Below, piece by piece: positions 1-30,207 of a stretch of 64,000 bases of DNA (the stretch's first letter is position 1; each line of letters begins with the position of its first letter). The notes under the pieces are model-generated. The model was given only the letters and a program-made list of their open reading frames with translations, was not told the origin of the DNA and made no database searches. Source of the stretch: Piper betle (lineage: Eukaryota > Streptophyta > Magnoliopsida > Piperales > Piperaceae). The DNA lies in contig JAURVB010000825.1 of the NCBI GenBank assembly GCA_033002965.1, forward strand, positions 21,833 to 85,832, given 5' to 3'. The position numbers were made by a program, and so were the translations under genes.

Positions 1-17270
<17,270 letters not shown>

Positions 17271-18892
17271 ATTGTAATTGTAGATGTTAGCTGCAGTAAC
17301 CTGTATGGGAGAAATCCCAACTGAAACAAAATTGCAGATGCTCTGATTTTTTTGTAGAATTTATTTTATTTATGTTTAGCCATATGTTGTATTGTTGTAT
17401 CGGGATTCGCATTTATGTAAATATGAAATCAAATATCCAAAAGCTTATCTGTTGCGGCATGCTATTACCATAAAAATAATCATACTAATTATACTGTATG
17501 TCCGTTTTCACAGGAAACAAGTGGTTATTCATCTTTGATATTGCACGCACTCTTGCTTCTTGTGCATAAGAGCCTCTTGTACTTTTTATTTTGTTCCCAG
17601 CTTAATCGGTGATGAACAATGGCGTATCTTCGTAAAGCCTTATTTGTTTTTCGTACTAAAAAAACCATATATACCCCTGAAATATATTATACCATTTGAG
17701 CAGGTTTCATCATAACTTCTCATATATGTCAAATTGTATGCTTCAATAGTCTTCCTACGTTTTAGAAAACATCACAATCCGCTTACTGTTTCACCATACA
17801 ATATCTAACATCGCAATGAATGATGAGAGACGAGATACTCTAATAAGACTATTGCAAACAGCGAGATATGACATCTGATCTTTTGACAAATATGAAGCAG
17901 CGAGGAATCATCGTTAATGATATATAAACTTCTTACTTTTATCAACTTCTTATTTAGACATCTTACTTTTAATATATTATAAATATTATTTTGTAAAATT
18001 TAAAGTTAAAATTAAATATATAGCTCATATAAGTTATACAAAGCTAGCTTATATAAATTTTACCCGTACTTCTACCCAACACATTAAAATTGGGTTCATA
18101 AGTTATCAAGTTCTCATTTTATCATTCATACACAATCCAATTCCTTGGTGCAGCGTTGCTACTTGCCAACTTGCCTGTCATGTAAAGTAAAGCAAGTTGT
18201 ACCAAAGGGGCCAAATGACAAATAAAAAACACGAAGGATGTGATAAACTTATCACTTTGTCTTAACCCCAAAAATTAAAGAAAAGCCAAGGTTGAACCGC
18301 AAATCGACCTGTAGACAATAAACAACTATGCCGACTACCATTGCCACCAAAATATTCCAAAGTCATAATATATATTATAGTCTTTCTCCAATACCAGAAG
18401 CCCTCAAACAGCACCAATATTATTTAACACAAAGGTCAGAAGTACCAACTGGTCTGGGGCGTGCTGTCCTCAGACCAGTACCCACCATAGTGATTTGTGA
18501 GGATTAAAAGTAGCGAGGAAGAAGTATATTTCCTTGGGAGAACATTTAGAACATATTCAAAGTATAGATTCCATTTCAATACAAGATGCCACTTTGTTTT
18601 CTTTCTCCTTGTAAATTTTTTGTTAGTGAAAATGGTTTATTAGTTTCAATATTAAATGGCTAGTTCAACATAGAACCTCACATAAAATCTCACGTGGAGC
18701 CTTCGGATAACAAAGCCACCTCTCAATCAGCCCCCACTAATTTTCCTTTGCAAGTGTGGTGATTAGAAGTCTAAACTACTTGTTTTCTTGATTAGAAGTT
18801 CTCACTCATGTACAGTAGGCATGAGCAAGGGCATATACAGTGTTAAAGAGATTAAAGACAGCTCCATGCCCATCTGAAACTACTCTTGCTTA
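17271..18892. other. Tail-to-tail intergenic region between SYD and the Nudix gene
   Basis: AT-rich sequence downstream of two convergent genes, presumably containing both 3' UTRs. I see no coding segment. The only structure noted is an imperfect 12-bp inverted repeat at 18448-18459 and 18468-18479 (ACTGGTCTG / CAGACCAGT) that could form a hairpin. Confidence 0.7.
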
Positions 18893-19646
18893 TCACCATG
18901 AAGCTTTCTTGGTTATGCTTGTTAGGAGTCTCTCTTCAAGCTTCTTGAGTCCATCTTTCATCCAAGAGTACTGGCAATTCTGTGTCGCTTCAACCACTGA
19001 AACCTACATCAAGATTACCCATGACAAGATCACGAAAAACCCATTTGAACAAATCTAAGAATTTAGACTATATAAGAAGCATTTATAGAATGTGAGCAAA
19101 CATACCCATCTTCTTTGCCTTGTTTCTTTCTCGGGCCATTGGTCGAGCTCGTCACTCACGCGCATGGGAAACAAAAAGGCTATCTTAACTCTATCAATCT
19201 GGCTTTTACTGTTAAAATTCCAAGTACCCAACCAATCCTGTACTTCTCCAAGCACCCCAGCTTCTTCCATGGCCTCCCTCTTGACAGCATCTTGAATTCC
19301 CTCGTCAGATTCCCACCCTCCCTACATAAATCGCAGCACAGGTCAGTCATTTGAAAGCTCAATTTGTCAACGAGCAATCATGAGACGGAACAAATTTGAG
19401 CAGGGACCAACCTTGGGGAACATCATTCCTTGCCCTTTTTGGGACGTGATGACAAGAACTTCCAAGATGCCGGCTGTATCTCTGTAGGGAATGCATCTGC
19501 AACGGAAGAAAAGGTTAATTTCAATGCCACAAGATCCATTGGAAAGGAGATGCAAGAAGGGATTTGGGGGCTTACCCAACAAGAACGCGGCGACCATTCT
19601 GGTATCTCTGCAGTTCTCTGCCGGTCCGAGCAACAAGAGTCGCCAT
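18893..19646 (-). CDS. Nudix hydrolase, four exons, 160 residues
   Basis: Small Nudix hydrolase of the plant group that includes Arabidopsis NUDT12/13/16/17/18/21. These cleave nucleoside-diphosphate-linked or diphosphoinositol substrates using a Mg-binding Nudix helix. Exons in transcription order are 19646-19576, 19496-19412, 19321-19106 and 19003-18893, all with GT/AG borders and matching phases. The protein starts MATLVARTGRELQRYQNG, continues GCIPYRD and LEVLVITSQKGQGMMFPK, then carries a complete Nudix box at about residues 52-74 (GGWESDEG, then REAMEEAGV), fitting G-x5-E-x7-REUxEExGU. It ends WPEKETRQRRWVSVVEA and KKASW. No frameshift is seen, unlike neighbouring SYD. The start is the first ATG and matches the family's MxxLVARTGR N-terminus. 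The exact substrate cannot be told from sequence. Confidence 0.9.
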
Positions 19647-19793
19647 TACCACTTCCCAAAAAAAAGTTCCAAAAAAGGTGACAGCTTCCCAACAAAAGCA
19701 ATGAATAACCTTTCCAACCCAGACAGCCAAAAAGAGATTCCAACAACAAAAGGCGTATTTGCTTTCTGATTGTTGTGACGGATAGATAGACGC

Positions 19794-19856
19794 AGAGAGA
19801 GAGAGAGATATAGATGTAATTGAGATTGGCGAGCAACCACATGCCTTGTTTATATA
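19794..19856 (-). promoter_or_regulatory. Nudix gene core promoter: TATA box and CT-rich tract
   Basis: On the minus strand a TATATAA box lies at 19856-19850, about 200 bp upstream of the Nudix ATG. It is followed downstream by a (CT)n tract (GA repeat on the plus strand, 19794-19808). TATA plus pyrimidine-rich patches are usual in plant core promoters. The site is inferred from position and motif only. Confidence 0.5.
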
Positions 19857-21578
19857 GGACGGAGAAGCTGGCCATTAGAGGGGGAAGGGTGGGGCCCACA
19901 TGAGTGGTGAGTGGGTCCGACAAGCGTGTACGCTGCTCTTATGATTTTAATGGGCTTAAGTGACGGCGCCCCCGGCTCTACGGCGCGTTGACGTTCCCCG
20001 GCGCGTGGGTTGATCTTTACCAGATAGCACCGTACCCTCCAATTGCTAGCTGTTTTTTTATTTGTTTTTTTGTGTTTTGCAGAATGTGCCTTTTATTTTT
20101 GGGTTTTTGTGTTTGTTTAGTATAGCTATTGCTTCTGGATTACTTTACCCTCGTGTTTCCCAGGATTCAAGGATGATGCCCAGAACCCACCATCATGTGT
20201 TTTTTGGACAGACATTTCAGGGGTTTTGATGTGCCAATTTGAATTTGCTAGAATAGTATCATTTTTATTTTTATTTTTGAAATAGTTCGTCAGGTGAGAG
20301 TATTTTACGAGAGAACGGTGATTCGGAACTTATTTCAGAATAGAGGGAGGAATTAAAATATTATCGGGAAACTATTTACAAGTAGGAGGGGAGAATGAAA
20401 CATTTATAAAAAAGATGTAGTTTTTTTTAAAATGATAATTTTATATCTATATTTTTAAAATGTTTCCTAAAAATAGATATTGTTACCATCGCTTTAATGG
20501 TCGGGATACTAAAATACTAGCCAATATAAGTAAATAGGATATGGTTGCTCTATCCAAATTTAGTCGGGGCAAGGACTGCCTGCCCATGACTAGCCGAAGC
20601 TGCCAAACCCTTCTCTGGCCACCCGAGCTAAGCGGGGTCTAAGCCTCCGAGATCTCCCTCATGGTTGACGAGGGTGAATTTTTTAAAAAAAAATAAAAAA
20701 TATAAGGTTGAGGTTGCCATTCTAAAATAAATTCTATTTCTCGTAAACAATTTTATCCATCCCTCCTCGCAAATAACTTTTAGTTACGTCTTTTGCAAAA
20801 AACTCTAATACTTGTGTTATCTTGATATTGATGATGGAGAGGGGGCAGATAATACAAGTTTAATTAAAGCTAATTAATGTTACAAGTAAGGTAAACCAAT
20901 AAATATTTTGTTTAATTTTGACCAAAAAGAATTTTTGTATAACTTTTAAATGTTACTTAGGATGATTTGTAATTTTACTTTAAGCTTATGTAGAAATATC
21001 ATCTCAAAATAATTTTGACTATCTATTTAGATCAGAGAAGTATCCACGCAAAATACACATGATATATTAACTTTTTTCATGAGAGTGAGAGACGATAAAA
21101 TATCTACCTTCACGATAGTAAGAAACAAGTTTTAAGAGTAATTCAAGCTCTAGTCTCCACAGTTACCTTCAAAGAAATTAACGTTGCTTTAATTTGTTAA
21201 AATAATTGTATTTTGAGATTAAAATTTTTACCCATAAAAATATTTTTGACATTATTTTTATTTTTACATTAATTGAAAACAAAAAGAAACTTCAACTTTA
21301 CGTCGACATCATCAAATGGAAGAGTAGCTCTCATCAGTTGAGTTCAGTCATTAAAGTGCAGGGACATCCATTCTGAAAAGAGTTGTGTGGACATAAATTT
21401 CTCAATTTCCATACAAAGTTAACTAGTGCTTGCCACTTTCCCAAATAGTTCTGATTTCTACATAATTTTTTGAAAAAAGTGGGTATACAATTAAACATGT
21501 TTATTTTTCATCACCAGATAAAATCATGGATTTGAAGCACTAAAATTCGAGTAGTTCAAAATTTGAGAATCTTGGTCC
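19857..21578. other. Noncoding upstream region, possible worn foldback element
   Basis: No gene seen. Around 20330-20400 and 20740-20800 there are loosely inverted segments (GGAGGGG-rich on the left, CCCTCCTCG-rich on the right) around an internal AT-rich core. They could be the ends of an old MITE of about 0.5 kb. Similarity is too weak for a firm call. The rest is AT-rich single-copy-like sequence. Confidence 0.4.
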
Positions 21579-22335
21579 ATATATATATATATATAGAAAT
21601 AAGTTTCCTCTACTGCAGCACAGGTAGCTTGCCTGCGCTGCAGTTTGATCTTGGCCGTTGGATTAGCATCTAACGGCCAAGATCAAAAAAAAATGAGGGG
21701 GCCGCCGGCGCCGCCGCAGTAGCGACGGCGGCGGGGGCGGGAAGGGTGCCCGGCCACGGTGACGGCCGGGGGCGGGGGGGCGGCGGCGACAGGGACTGGG
21801 TTGGTCCGGGGGCGGCGGCAAGGTTGTCGCGGGTCGCCACACGGGGGTGCGGCGCGACGGGGTGGCGGGCAGGGCCGAGGGGCGCGGCGGGGGACGAGGT
21901 GGCGGGCGAGGGACGGGGTGGGGCGCGGCCGGGCGCCTGTTGCCGCGGTGGGGAGGGGCGGGGCGGGGAGGTGGGCCGCTGGGGTGCACCACCGTGGCCG
22001 ACCCCGGCTTCGGGAGGGCGCGGCAACGGGCAGCGGCCCGGCGGGTGGGGGTGGTGTCGCCCGGCGGCGGGCGGCGGCCGGCAAGGAAGAGGCGGGGCGG
22101 CTAGATCCGCCGCCCGTCGCCGCCGGTGGTGAGGGGAGGGGGTCGCCGCGAGGGGTTACGTCGCGCCACGTCGGCCAGGGGCGGCGACGGGCGGGTCAGG
22201 GGTGGCGTCGCGTCGGCCGGGGTGGCGGAGGCGGCGACGTGTCGGCCGGGGGCAGCGGCGACGCCACCCAACCTTTTTTTATCCAGCTGTTGGATTAAAT
22301 CCAACGATTAAAATAGTGCAGTACAACATTCTTCT

Positions 22336-22384
<49 letters not shown>
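21579..22384. mobile_element. GC-rich element inserted in a TA microsatellite
   Basis: A block of about 0.74 kb (21595-22338) has TA repeats immediately on both sides (21579-21594 and 22339-22384). Its ends are imperfect inverted repeats: the left end reads ...TTTCCTCTACTGCA and the complement of the right end ...ATGTTGTACTGCA. Inside each end is a hairpin around CGTTGGATT (left 21647-21684, nearly perfect 17-bp arms; right about 22289-22311). The core (about 21692-22272) is extremely G+C rich. Long open frames occur in it on both strands, all Gly/Arg- or Pro/Ala-rich, as expected from composition alone. Insertion in (TA)n recalls Micron-type plant elements, but I do not recognise the family. 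Confidence 0.55.
22339..22384. repeat. TA dinucleotide microsatellite
   Basis: Uninterrupted TA repeat of about 46 bp at the right edge of the GC-rich element. Confidence 0.95.
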
Positions 22385-22387
<3 letters not shown>

Positions 22388-24829
22388 CATCCAAGATCGT
22401 CCCTGTTAGAGGAGATACTGTTTGATTGTCTAAAGATTGTCATCATATAACAATGAAAAGGAAGGCTTGGACAAATGTTAGGCAGCTAAAGTGCAACTCA
22501 TATGGATGAAATTTCTAGGAGAGTGACCAATTGAAGGTGAAATACGGTTGCGTTAACTAAACTATTCCACTCTAGTTGAATAATCATTGTTGCACGAGCT
22601 GATGGCATCTGTCTTAGTTCCGGAAATAATAGTTAGGTTAGGCATTCCTTGGCTAAGGGTGGGCTTCAATCGGGCCAGTTTATATCCGTTTAATTAATCT
22701 ACGATAAGATAAAATGTTGGTCATGGTTAAGATTCTCCCAAGAAGTCAATCATGGTCCAACACCGTCAATATTTGGTTAAGATAGGTACGATATCTCAAA
22801 AATTAGATTCATATCTAATACTTACATTTGATATTGGAAAATATCCAACTTATTAGTAGAAATGATATTTACAATTTTTTAATTAATCATTTTTAAAAAA
22901 TTACTAGGTTTTTCAGTTTGCATTAATCCGGCCAAACTATTACATATGATATTATAACCAACCTGTTTTTGTGTTGAATGCTATAATATATATGGGTTAA
23001 GCTATTAGCCACTGGCTAATGATAAAAATTTCAATAACAAAATTTCTTAATATTAGTAGATTATGATATTTTTAAAATAGCTTCAATGCATATTAAGGTA
23101 AGATCTAATTTATAAATAGAGATAGTTTATAGATCTTCAATTTGGGTATTTATTTTGAAAAGATAATTTAGAACAACCCATTTACACTTGGACAAGTTTG
23201 TACTGTATGAATTTATTTTTATCACATATTTATTGTATCATGTAATCATTTTTTCGGTTATAAAATATCAATATTCTCACAAGACATTTGTATAATAGCC
23301 ATCTCTTTTGTTTTGGTTAGTTCATATTATGTCAATTAGCATAAAAATTAAAATCACTATATATTTATATAAAAATATTTGAATAAATCAATTTTTATTA
23401 CCGCATAAAAATTCAAAATCTAAGGTTGATGTGCTTTATTTTTAACGGTTTTCAATGATAATTTACTAATAAACTTAAAAAATAATTAATGCCATTAATT
23501 TATAATTTTTGTTGGTTTTTCATTCAGTTATTTGGACTGAAAAACTCTTTATTATTTAGTTTATTTTTATTTAGCCATTGATTGGTCAGAGATGATCTAT
23601 TCAATCGTCCATATCTACCCTTATTAGGGCTTTCCAAATTATGCACCGGGGGATTCAAAGTTTAATTTAAATAACTACCATCCCTACCACTTAGTCCACG
23701 TATTCTCTTTACAATCCAATATGGTTTAAATATTTACATCATTTTAATTTGTTATTCATTTTTTATCTTGGGCTTTTCCAAAACCCTTTTTTGTTGTAAA
23801 ACATGGTGTATATATAATTAAATATTGATCGCAATAAATATTTTCAATGTTTAACTAAAACATTTTATTATTTGTTTTAAAATTTAGCTAAACCCGATTC
23901 AGTCAAGTTGAACCAAATGTACCCTGCGTGGGTTTATAATAACTAGTACATTAATATTTAAAACTTTGGGTGGTGATTGATTCAAACTTCAAAGGGCGTA
24001 GTTTGATTGCACAGATATATAAGAAATGAATCGAACCATGTAATTTAAAGCAGTTCATATCTGTTTACACATGCCAATGCCAGGGGGTAGGTTATAAGCA
24101 AGCCAACCCGAACCACTAGTGTCCGTCACCCGTCAACTGCAACTAACCCTTGTCTTTGTGTTTGCATGGCCGTCGTCTCTTAATAGCTTTACAATTTTTA
24201 ATAGTTGGGTTGAATACTCTACAAAATCTATTTTTAAAATATTTTACCCATAGAGGTATATTTTGCTGAACTTGGTCAAATTCAATTTAACATATTTTAA
24301 ATCTATAAATAAAATAATTTATCACATATTGAAAATTTTATTATAATTATTATTTAATTAAATATTAGTTAAAGCACTGCAGTTTCCTAAAAGGATTTCA
24401 GAAAAATTCGGTCTAAAGAAAATCTGATAAGAATTGGTACGAAGATTTAAACTGAAATTATGTTGGAAACTGCTACATCTTTACAAGTTGATGGTGAAGA
24501 TGGGCATTTGAGATTATGCAAAAAGATAGAGAGAGAGAGAGAGTTATGTGTGGGTTATAAACGTGGCAAGTGACAACAAATTTTGTTTTGATGCTTGATA
24601 AGGACTATTAGAAGGGTCCCGCAATTAATCAGGAACTCATCCAGAATTGGCCCCACGTAATTACTTGACTAAATTGATTGTGAAGATCGTAAGTTTTGAG
24701 AAAATTAAAGATTAATGTTGTAAGCGCGATGGGTTAAAGGGATCAAAAATTCAGATCCAGACGTCAAAATGGAAAGGCAATGCATATCCAAACTAGCGTT
24801 CCAAATAGACAATGCATCTCTCCAGTTGT
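22385..24829. other. AT-rich noncoding DNA
   Basis: No gene, RNA or clear mobile element seen. A short GA repeat (about 24530-24542) is the only simple repeat of note. Confidence 0.6.
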
Positions 24830-25290
24830 CCACCGAAAGGGGAGAGGTCAGTGGGGAGGTTGGGGGGCAGTGGAGAAGACGGGCCAGTGGGGGGGGCAGC
24901 CACGGTGGTGGGTGGAGGCAATAGGAGAAGGCAGCGGCAATCAGAGAAGGCGGCCGGGCTTGGGTGAGGACAAACAAGGGAGAAAAAGAGGGCGACGATG
25001 TGAGGGGCAGGGAAGGGGCGGTGGGTGCGGGGGAGTGGGGCGGCGACGAGGGGTGGGCTGTGCGAGCGACTGGCGGGGTTGGTGCGGGGCAGGGGTGTTG
25101 GGGAGTGGGGTTGGCGGGGTGGGGTTGGGGCGGCGATAGGGAGTGGCGACCGAGGGGAGGGGCGGGTGAGGGGATGGGCGAGGGGGAGCGGGGGATTGGC
25201 GGTGGGGAGGGGGCATGGCGGATTGGGTGAGGGCGACGGAGAAGGAGGTGGAGTCGAGGTTTGGGGAAGAGAAGTATCGGTGGAGAATAT
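24830..25290. repeat. Strongly strand-biased G-rich block
   Basis: About 450 bp in which the plus strand is dominated by G with many GGGG runs (for example gtggggggggcag at about 24889, and repeated gggg..ggcgg to 25230) and very little C. Many runs of three or more Gs are closely spaced, so G-quadruplex folding is plausible. The complementary strand reads as Pro-rich frames, which I regard as compositional. Flanks are ordinary AT-rich DNA, giving sharp borders. Probably a piece of a GC-rich repeat; no terminal repeats found. Confidence 0.5.
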
Positions 25291-27371
25291 ATTGGTCCGT
25301 GGTATTCTCTATAATTAAAAGTTGATTCGATTCTAACTCGTGTAAAAAATAATAACTAACTTCAAATAATTTAAAAAAATCTAAAAATATAAAAAAATAT
25401 TATAAAATATAATACACGCGGTAATGTTAGAATAACATATTTTCTGATTAATAACCATACCGATTTTGACCGATTCAACTAAATAGATTTTTGTTTAATT
25501 TTTTATAAATTAATCCGATTTAATGACTTCGTCCTAATCCAATTTAACGTCCGAATCCAATTTTTGCAAAAATGGTTTGGACTTATACATTTGATTTGAC
25601 ATAAAGTTTAATATTTTAATATGAAGTGGGCTCTCAATTGACCTCTCCGCTTCAAACTTAAACCCCGTCCTTAATTAACCAATTGAAAGTAACATTAGAT
25701 GGAAAATGTGATCTCTACGCGAAAAATATGCGACTTTTGAATATTACATATGTAATTTAATTTTGTCGTGCAGTCGACAAGAAGAAAACCATAATCTACT
25801 TTAATTCCATGGGGCCGATACTGGGCAACTGTGACCAACTAGACAAAATCGGAATATATATCTCAAAAGTGCCGGCTGAGTTATAAAAGTAAAACCCTTA
25901 ATTCCACGGGCCATAATTACTACAAACAAATCCTAAAGCACTCATTTTTTCAAGTTGAGGAAAGACAAATATTAGTGACTAATTTGAGTTTTGTTTCTTC
26001 GCCTAATATTGCAAAACAAAAGGAAACATCCGACTTGGTCCCGCCTCCCTCTCCAAAAGTAACCAAGTCTTATCCACAACATTCACGCTATACATAATAT
26101 TCAAGCTTAGCTAGAAACTGTATTAATATATTGACTTGGCCGTTGTTTCTCGATGTTTAATTAAACATTTAAACAATCACCTACGCAATGGTGACAACTA
26201 AATACAACAGGGATGGTGATGGGGATTGAAAACTGCTTTTCGGTTCTAGTCAATATTATGCTCAGAAGATGAATGAATTATTATACAGCCGAAATATGGT
26301 CTCTAATCTCTTCGTCAAAAGGGTTGACGAAGCGCCGCATTAAAGCAAATTCAATATATATGAGCTATATCATTAATATTGTATGGGGCTACCCATGACT
26401 TCTTCTATGAGTTTGACATACAAAAATCTCAACTTCTTTTGTTCCTTCGTATCCCTGTCATCAGCCTATTAAATTTATTTATTTTTATGTATATGCCATG
26501 ACTTAAAGTTTTAACCTTGCCCGGCTTTCCATTTCTAGACTCAAAGGCCCTCCACTAGGGTTGATTAGAGTTTGATTAAATTCGATTGGCTTGGTACTCA
26601 ACTGAAAAAAACTCAATTCGAAATTTAACTCGATGTCAAATGAGTCGAGTCAGAGCTTGTACCTCAACTCGGTTTAGCTAGAAGCTTGATATTTTATATA
26701 AATATAAAATTTTTAACTATATTTATTTTAAAATTTTTATACAAATATAATCAAATTATAAAACATAATTATATAATAACAATTTAAATAGAAATATGCA
26801 TGATTAAATTATCTTTCATGCATGATTATGTCAAAGTTAAAATATTTTAATTATAAATTAAAATTTTCATACAAATTATACGAAAAAATGCATCATTAAA
26901 TACGAATTGAGCTAGCTCAAACTTGACTTGAACTCGAATACTTATTAGCAAGGCTCGAATTTGAAATCAAATGAGTTGAGCAAAACTTGAATCTACTTGC
27001 TCAATGAACATCCCCACTCCATCGCATGTTGCTTCTTTAAGAATGCTTCTGTTGAGTCGGCAACATATATAAAAATTGAAGCTTGGAACTAATCAACAGT
27101 GGAAATTACTCTTTGAATTTTGAGTTCCTAACTAACCATGACACCCATTATATGTCCGTTGCATCTCAGTTCGACTCCAAGTCAGATGAAATGGGCTCTC
27201 GATTTGTGTTGGCTCGAAACTCGATATTTTATATAATTATATAATTTAGTTTTGCCACAGTATATACACTACAAAATAACTAGTTCTTTCCCAGTTTTCT
27301 AAAAAGTTAAGATTTTAGGAATATGAGAAGAAGTCTAGATTTTTTCCATATTTAGAGATTTTTAAAAGTGA
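25291..27371. other. AT-rich noncoding DNA with degenerate dispersed repeat
   Basis: No gene seen. At about 26560-27000 lies a worn dispersed repeat with many CTCGA/TCGAG words. Its segment 26760-26820 is the inverted equivalent of the repeat at 59500-59545 (shared core atgcatat..tttaaattgttat on opposite strands), so both belong to one repeat family. Confidence 0.5.
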
Positions 27372-30207
27372 GCATGTGTAACATAACGATTCCAGTTCAC
27401 CTGAGAACCAGATCATAATTGTTGTATTTGAGTCGAGTCATGTCTAAATCAATTAATTTGTAAGACTCGAACGAGAAACAGTCCGATGTAACTCTCCTTG
27501 ACATCTCGGGAAAGGAAGACACCACTAATGTGCAACCAACACTCAATAGCAAAGAATGAATGGATATGCATGGAACAACCTAATAAAGAGTTACATGCAA
27601 TGACATGACATGAAATGACTCAACACACAACGAGGACAAAAATATAGATAAATAAAGCAAGAGGGTACGTATATCAAACAACTACTAAAACTAAAATCTT
27701 AGTGTCTCATTAGGAGACTTGATATCATGCCTGATCTGTTACTATAAAAGTTGTTTAGAGTATACATCATGATACATCACATAAAATACGCAAAGGCACG
27801 CATCAAACCAAGACAAAAGCATGAAAGGAAACAATGACACACTGAGCACTAGTGTGTGTAGCATCTATTTGTTCTTCCACCAAAGCCGACCCAATACACA
27901 TGAACACAAGACCTACATATATAATAGGAAAAACATTAGTAACAAGTATCACTCACTCGGAAAATAACTAGTATAAACTAGCAAGTAGAATCTGATTTCC
28001 TCGATGAAGGAAAATCATATATATTCTCTATGGGAACACTCAAAAGGGTATCTATTGAGGAGCCATCAAACTGCACACTCGATAGCATCCCGAATTGAGC
28101 TGGTGATATGCCACTCTCGACAAATGTCTCTCATGGTAATAACTGGTCCCACTCTTAGAAAAAAATACATATCCTAAGCCCTATCTAAACCTCTATATAA
28201 CGCCTGGCTAAGAGCACAAATACCGAGTACTCTTAGGCAGTCTGCCTTTAGTACCCTATGATACCACAAGTCTAGACATGCGCTGTAATAAATAGCACCT
28301 GTCTACTTCACGCTTCCCCAGGTGTGAGGAAGCTCAAGACCTAGAGATATTAGGATCCCTCGGGAATGGAACAACCATCTTACTAATCTAGAGCCCGTTG
28401 TGACCTATGCATGTGCTCGCTCATGGTATACACAAGGTAAATTCCACCAATTCTCGGCTCACTGAAATTCAATGAAACTATATATTAGGATGGAAAAGGA
28501 ATCATATAAGTAGACCTGAAGGCAACGTGAGGTGGAGTTAAGTTCAAAAATAACACAATGGTTCTTGTAAAACTCGTGACCAGAGTTAGAGTTTTACATT
28601 AACGAACCAATCGGTTCAACCGTCGGTTTGAGTCAGGTCAATTTCATGAACCGTGTGCTACGTCGAGCCCAGCTGTGAGTTATTAGCGATGAGGGTCAAG
28701 TGTACCTAAGTATATGATGATAACGTCAAGAAGATGATGAGAAACGAGTTTTCAGAGTATATGACAATATACAGTTCTTTTTTTATTTGATCGTAGAATT
28801 ATTTTTAGGCCGAATAACGCATTAGGATGCATTATAGAGTAGATAGGGTGCGTTATTAATTATCGAACATGTCATTGTTATATAGTGTGTATTATATTTT
28901 ATGAGATTTTTCCTATTTTTTGGATTTTTTTAGGATTTATTACGAGCTAGTTATTATTTTTGTCGCGAGTCAGAATCGTGTCAAGTTTTATTTAGGAGAT
29001 TGCCCATGAGACCTTGTTGATGACCTTTCGGCCCTGCACCTCCACCAATCAACATCGTTGAGCCCAACCGTGTCATAGCCGTGCCGCCCCGAGCATCCTT
29101 GGCCGCCGCCCAGTCTCCACGGCGCCCCGACACCGCGAGATCGCGCCGCCCATCCCAAAGTTGATTCACCACTGTCTGTGCTGCGACGCCTCCCCCTTCG
29201 AAGCCTAACCATTTCACCCATATCTAGCGCCGCCGCCGGGGTCGGCCAAGGGCCAATCGGACGACCAACCGACCCCGGCTGACTTGTCGCTGCTGCCGTC
29301 GGTCATCGCCGCCATTGTTGTCCTTACCACCAACACCTTTGGGTCAAGCTCGCCAAACCAGTGCCGACCTATAGCTCCGATTGATTCAATAGAAAAGTTG
29401 TAGGAAAATAGTTAGAAAGTCGTTGAAAAACTGCCGGAAAACCTCTGAAAATCTTCAAAAAACTGAAATTCACTTGATCTTCTGCCATATTTATACAGTC
29501 AAACCTGATCGAATTTCGGACGCTGTTGGGCGCTGAATTCGAGTCTTGAGCATTGTGATGAAACCGTTGCTGTTGCCAATTACTGACGACGCGAGGTATA
29601 TTTGACTCCGACTTAATTAATGAAAGGTGATAATTATTAGCACAACATGCTAGGATTGATGAATTGTTGTGTTAAATATTTTTATTGTAAATAAAAATAT
29701 GAATTGCTTAATTGAAGTGTATCAAAGCGAATGCTAAGGAACTAATTAGGTAAATTAAGTAAGTATCATAATCTAATTCATTGTAGAATGGAAAATTTTA
29801 TATGGATTGATGTATGATTGATGTATGATTGATGTGAGTGTGTATTGATATATGCGTGTGTTATAGGATGTGTGAATGCATCATAAGTGGGCGTTAGCTT
29901 TCAGTTTGATGTGTAGGTACAGAGTAGGAGCTCGTTACCTAGGCACGTGGACATGATTGGCACTTCTACGAGGTCCATTTATGACTTGCTTCTGGTTTGA
30001 CTTCTTTACACTATAGTGTTTTGTTTTAGGATGTAAGCGGACGTGTTGAGTGGTGGATTTATTATATCCCATTCCACACGGGCCATCTAGTCGTATGAAA
30101 TTTCTGGATTAATAACTGTTGAGGATGAGATTCATCGAGTTTGTTTTTGAAAACTCAGATTCAGATCATGATGCCTTCGGGCCTATTATATAAATCCCTA
30201 CCCAGGG

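Noticed and set aside
18448..18479. Imperfect 12-bp inverted repeat as a transcription terminator.
   Set aside because: Plant Pol II genes do not use such terminators, and it is isolated; I list it only as a possible hairpin.
20300..20800. A possible 0.5-kb MITE with loosely inverted ends.
   Set aside because: Arm similarity is weak and no target duplication was found.
21663..22311. Many overlapping open frames on both strands in the GC-rich core (Gly/Arg- or Pro/Ala-rich).
   Set aside because: Stop codons are rare in extreme GC sequence; composition explains them, there is no domain, and both strands are equally open.
24780..25318. Gly/Trp-rich and Pro-rich open frames over the G-rich block.
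   Set aside because: Same compositional reason; no splice signals, start context or recognisable motif.
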